Origin: Schoenoplectus triqueter
Taxonomy: Eukaryota; Streptophyta; Magnoliopsida; Poales; Cyperaceae
Direction of reading: 5' to 3'
Length of the DNA: 34,469 nucleotides
NCBI GenBank assembly: GCA_964058805.1
Contig: CAXKVV010001495.1
Span: forward strand, 1-34,469
The translations under genes and the position numbers were made by a program. Shown here piece by piece: positions 31,861 through 34,469 of the stretch; positions within the stretch are counted from its first letter, which is position 1, and every line of letters starts with the position of its first letter. The notes beneath the pieces are model-generated. The model was not told where the DNA came from and did no database searches. It worked only from the letters and a program-made list of their open reading frames with translations.

Positions 31861-32411
31861 ACATTTAGTTATTTAGGCCCTAATGTTGTTGTACTGGTAG
31901 GTCTTTTGAGCAAGCAATTTTTGTGTTTGTGGAGGTTTATGTTCTCTTGTAATGTTATTCCTTTCACACAATACTAGCAATGGACCTTGATGCTTTGGTA
32001 TCAATTCCCACTACTGCATTCTGGTCTATATTTGTATAAAGAAAGCATCTTTGGTATCAGCCATATTGGTTATAAATATTAAAGAGATAGGGTCATGTAT
32101 AATTTTCTCTAGCTTTCATGCACTGAAATAAGTTTATGTATTATTTATAATTTTTTACAACAAAATATGTGTCAAAATAGTAAAACCTACAATGATTGAG
32201 GATCGGGTGCAAATAAGAAGACGAAAGAAGATACAAAGACAAGATGAAACAATGGTTATTAATTTCTATCATATTTATGTGGATTGTGTTTTGTATTAAA
32301 AATTAGGATTTGTGTAATGTTTCTTGTGCTACGTATGTTGTGTAATTGTTGTGCTAATATGTTCTGCTATCAAATAATTATTTTGCTTTTGTATTTTACT
32401 GTTTTTGCTTC
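31861..32411. other. Intergenic DNA, nothing recognised
   Basis: No gene or element recognised. TGGTATCA appears twice (about 31997 and 32053) without the rest of a tRNA-Met primer-binding site or any LTR pair. Confidence 0.35.
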
Positions 32412-32475
32412 AGTATTTACTTCTATCAGATACCTTCTTTAGTACTTGAGTATATCAAATACTTATTTTAGTATT
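32412..32475. repeat. About 30-bp degenerate tandem repeat, split by the CACTA-like element
   Basis: The unit is roughly AGTATTTACTTCTATCAGAT plus ACCTTCTTT (from 32412), then AGTACTTGAGTATATCAAAT plus ACTTATTTT. A related series resumes on the other side of the transposon at about 33709-33775 (CTATTTACTTGTATCAAATA..., then GTATTTGCTCTATTTATGTA...). The element therefore seems to have landed inside a pre-existing array. Confidence 0.55.
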
Positions 32476-33702
32476 CACTACAACATAAATGGGTTTAGAA
32501 AACACTCAATTAACAACGATTATATGTGAAATTCATTGTTGAAAAAGGTCGGTGCTATTATTGAAATATTGAGAACATTTTTAGTAACAATTATTAATAA
32601 AAAAATATTGTTAAAATGGATGTTGGAAGGCAAAAAGTAGGGATGAGCTTTTTAACAACGGTTCATAACTAAGCATTATTGCTAAATAATTATTTAACAA
32701 TAGTTTTTAATAGAAAACCATTGTTAAAGGTGAAACTCGATTTTTCTATGACACAAATGAATTAACCAATAGCTATCCATCTTTTTTGCTCACACGGATT
32801 GCTAGATTTTTCAATCTCACTATTCATTCATCTCGATCCAAAGATTAAAATTAAAAAAAAAACTACGGATTTAACCTCTCTTCTTATTCTATTTTGATAT
32901 AAAAGAGAGGTGAGAGAGAGAAAGAAGAGAGACAATAGAAATAAAAATCGAAATCCAACCATCTCTACTTTTCGTACTAAGTGACCACGAAAAACTTACG
33001 ACGAGATCTACATGGTTAACATCTTATGTCATTACCGCCAATTTCAGAGTAAAAAAACAACATCTACAAGCTAAAAAATGCATTTGAAATTTTAACTTCT
33101 TTTTTTTCATTTATTTCTTTGATTTTTTTCTTAGAAATTGTATAGTTTTTCATATTATTACATGAGCAAACTGCATGTATTATTGAGTAAATATTTTTTT
33201 ATTAGATGAATAATTATATATTTTTATATTAATTATTAAATGAATGAATAATATATAATAATATTTGTCCTTATCTAATCAATTTGACTCTGTTCATTGT
33301 TGACACCATATATCAATCTGATTTCATATTTAAAGAACATTATAGTTTATTGTTTGAAATTTCTTTAACAATGATTTTTAACTAATAATCATTGGTAAAG
33401 GGTCTTTTAACAACGGTTACTAGTTAAAAATCATTGCTAAAAATATATTTAAAAATGATTTTTAACTAAGAACCATTTCTAAAGAACCCTTTAACAATGG
33501 TTATTAGTTAAAATTCATTGCTAAAGAATTCTTTAACAATGATTATTTATTAAAAAATATTATTAAATAATTCTTTAACAATGATTATTAGCTAAAAATT
33601 ATTGTTAAATATCTTTCAAAAATGATTTTAATAATGTGAATTAACAACGGTTGTGAAAGGACTTTACAAAACGTTATTAAATCCAAAATGTGTTGTAAAA
33701 TG
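32476..33702. mobile_element. Non-autonomous CACTA-like element
   Basis: The left terminus CACTACAACATAAATGGG matches the CACTACAA start of plant CACTA (En/Spm) elements. The right end (about 33665-33702) is inverted to it: CCAAAATGTGTTGTA then an eroded terminal GTG. Subterminal regions hold many copies of a palindromic word of about 36-40 bp, TTTAACAATGGTTnTTAGTT followed by AAAAATCATTGCTAAA, on the left (32640-32730) and especially the right (33363-33640). Repeated subterminal motifs are transposase binding sites in this superfamily. About 600 bp of AT-rich DNA lies between with no transposase. The expected 3-bp target duplication is not clear because the right tip is mutated. Confidence 0.75.
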
Positions 33703-34124
33703 TACTTCATGTGCTATTTACTTGTATCAAATACTTCCTGCGTATTTGCTCTATTTATGTACTTCCTTTTTACCACAAGTTGTGCAAATGCGCAAATTGT
33801 AAATTGCAAACCATGCATACTTCATGTCTCTAAAATTCAATTGATTTTCTAATAGAATAAAAGCATCTAAAATTCAATTACTTTTCTCCTATAATAAATA
33901 AATTATGACAGTCTTCAATCAGAAAAAGAAATGCATACAGAAACTATAAATTATGCGCAAAATGCAAATTGCTTTTCCATCTTCATTTCACCAGATGCAC
34001 AAATTTGTCATGTGAACAAAGCAAAATAAAATGCATACAAAAACTTGCATACCAAGTCCGAACAACAAAATTACTTAATCAGAACACCAAAATTATCAAA
34101 TAAGCAAACTTGGATACAAAAACT
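33703..34124. other. AT-rich intergenic DNA
   Basis: It contains the resumed degenerate repeat to about 33775 and short repeated words such as CTAAAATTCAATT at 33831 and 33869. No gene seen. Confidence 0.4.
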
Positions 34125-34469
34125 AATACGTCTGTGTTATGGATACTATTTTCATTTCCAAAATCCAAATTATCCATTAGAATGGATCAAAATGATTTTC
34201 ATATAAAAATTTAGTTGCAGATCAAATTTTATATTTTTTAAAAAATTTACTATTTTTTAAAATAGTTTGAAAATCACTTGATTTAGTTATTATGAGCCAT
34301 TTAAAAGGAGTAATTTGATAACTATCTAAAAATAATAAAAAAATATAAAATTTGATTTTCAAGTATATACAAATTATTTTGAGCAGTTCGAATTGACAAT
34401 TTTAATTTTAAGAACAAAAAAATGATCTATAGCACAGAGACAATCCGTGTTATGTATAGTACCACAACC
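34125..34469. mobile_element. Copy of the 'GGGCTATGGTG' MITE, cut by the window end
   Basis: It aligns with 8911-9295, with the shared centre CACTTGATTTAGTTATTATG (34277 on) and right TIR GTGTTATGTATAGTACCAC running to the last base. The final few bases of the TIR lie outside the window. The left TIR is eroded. Confidence 0.7.

Noticed and set aside
31990..32065. LTR retrotransposon primer-binding site (TGGTATCA twice)
   Set aside because: Neither copy continues as a full tRNA-Met complement and no pair of LTRs with TG...CA ends was found.
1..34469. Known conserved plant microRNA precursors
   Set aside because: I looked by eye for common mature sequences (miR156, 160, 164, 166, 168, 171, 172, 390, 393, 394, 396, 398, 408) and found none on either strand; a proper search could still find diverged ones.

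Overview
The window looks like nuclear DNA of a seed plant, most likely a flowering plant. It is strongly AT-rich and carries the usual plant set of small DNA transposons (hAT-, Mutator- and CACTA-like elements, fold-back MITEs). It also has a tRNA-derived SINE family, one long decayed RTE-type LINE with the typical plant 3' tail, and a fragment of the plastid gene rpoC1. I cannot name the species. I found no intact protein-coding gene that I would defend, and no tRNA, rRNA or CRISPR array. Almost all short open reading frames are chance or lie inside repeats.

Layout. 1-3.5 kb: unassigned AT-rich DNA with one SINE (1897-2018) bounded by a perfect 16-bp target duplication. 3.5-4.5 kb: a large fold-back repeat, with a second copy at about 14.0-14.4 kb. 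4.5-7.9 kb: low-repeat DNA with a promoter/leader-like stretch near 5.3-5.8 kb. 7.9-11.8 kb: a dense transposon cluster holding a complex minisatellite, two MITEs with GGATCC ends, and four fold-back MITEs separated by TA/GA microsatellites. One further MITE in this cluster carries about 720 bp of foreign DNA, most of it an rpoC1 pseudogene. 14.6-17.8 kb: the RTE LINE, flanked by a perfect 12-bp duplication. 17.9-23.3 kb: two hAT-type MITEs (one with a perfect 8-bp duplication), a fold-back element, a minisatellite and two more SINE copies. 23.3-28.2 kb: mostly unassigned, with promoter/UTR-like sequence at about 25.7-27.4 kb. 28.2-30.8 kb: transposon-derived DNA with, at 29401-29828, a Mutator-type MITE (9-bp duplication) whose interior is a tandem array of palindromes. 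31.4-31.9 kb: a GC-richer leader-like stretch. 32.5-33.7 kb: a CACTA-like non-autonomous element. 34.1 kb to the end: a cut-off copy of the MITE family that also holds rpoC1.

Nothing here forms a gene system in the operon sense. The window records nested insertion. The most notable points are the rpoC1 segment inside a MITE, the way that segment kept its reading frame despite heavy divergence, and the palindrome-array Mutator element, a truncated copy of which is fused directly to the end of the rpoC1-bearing MITE.
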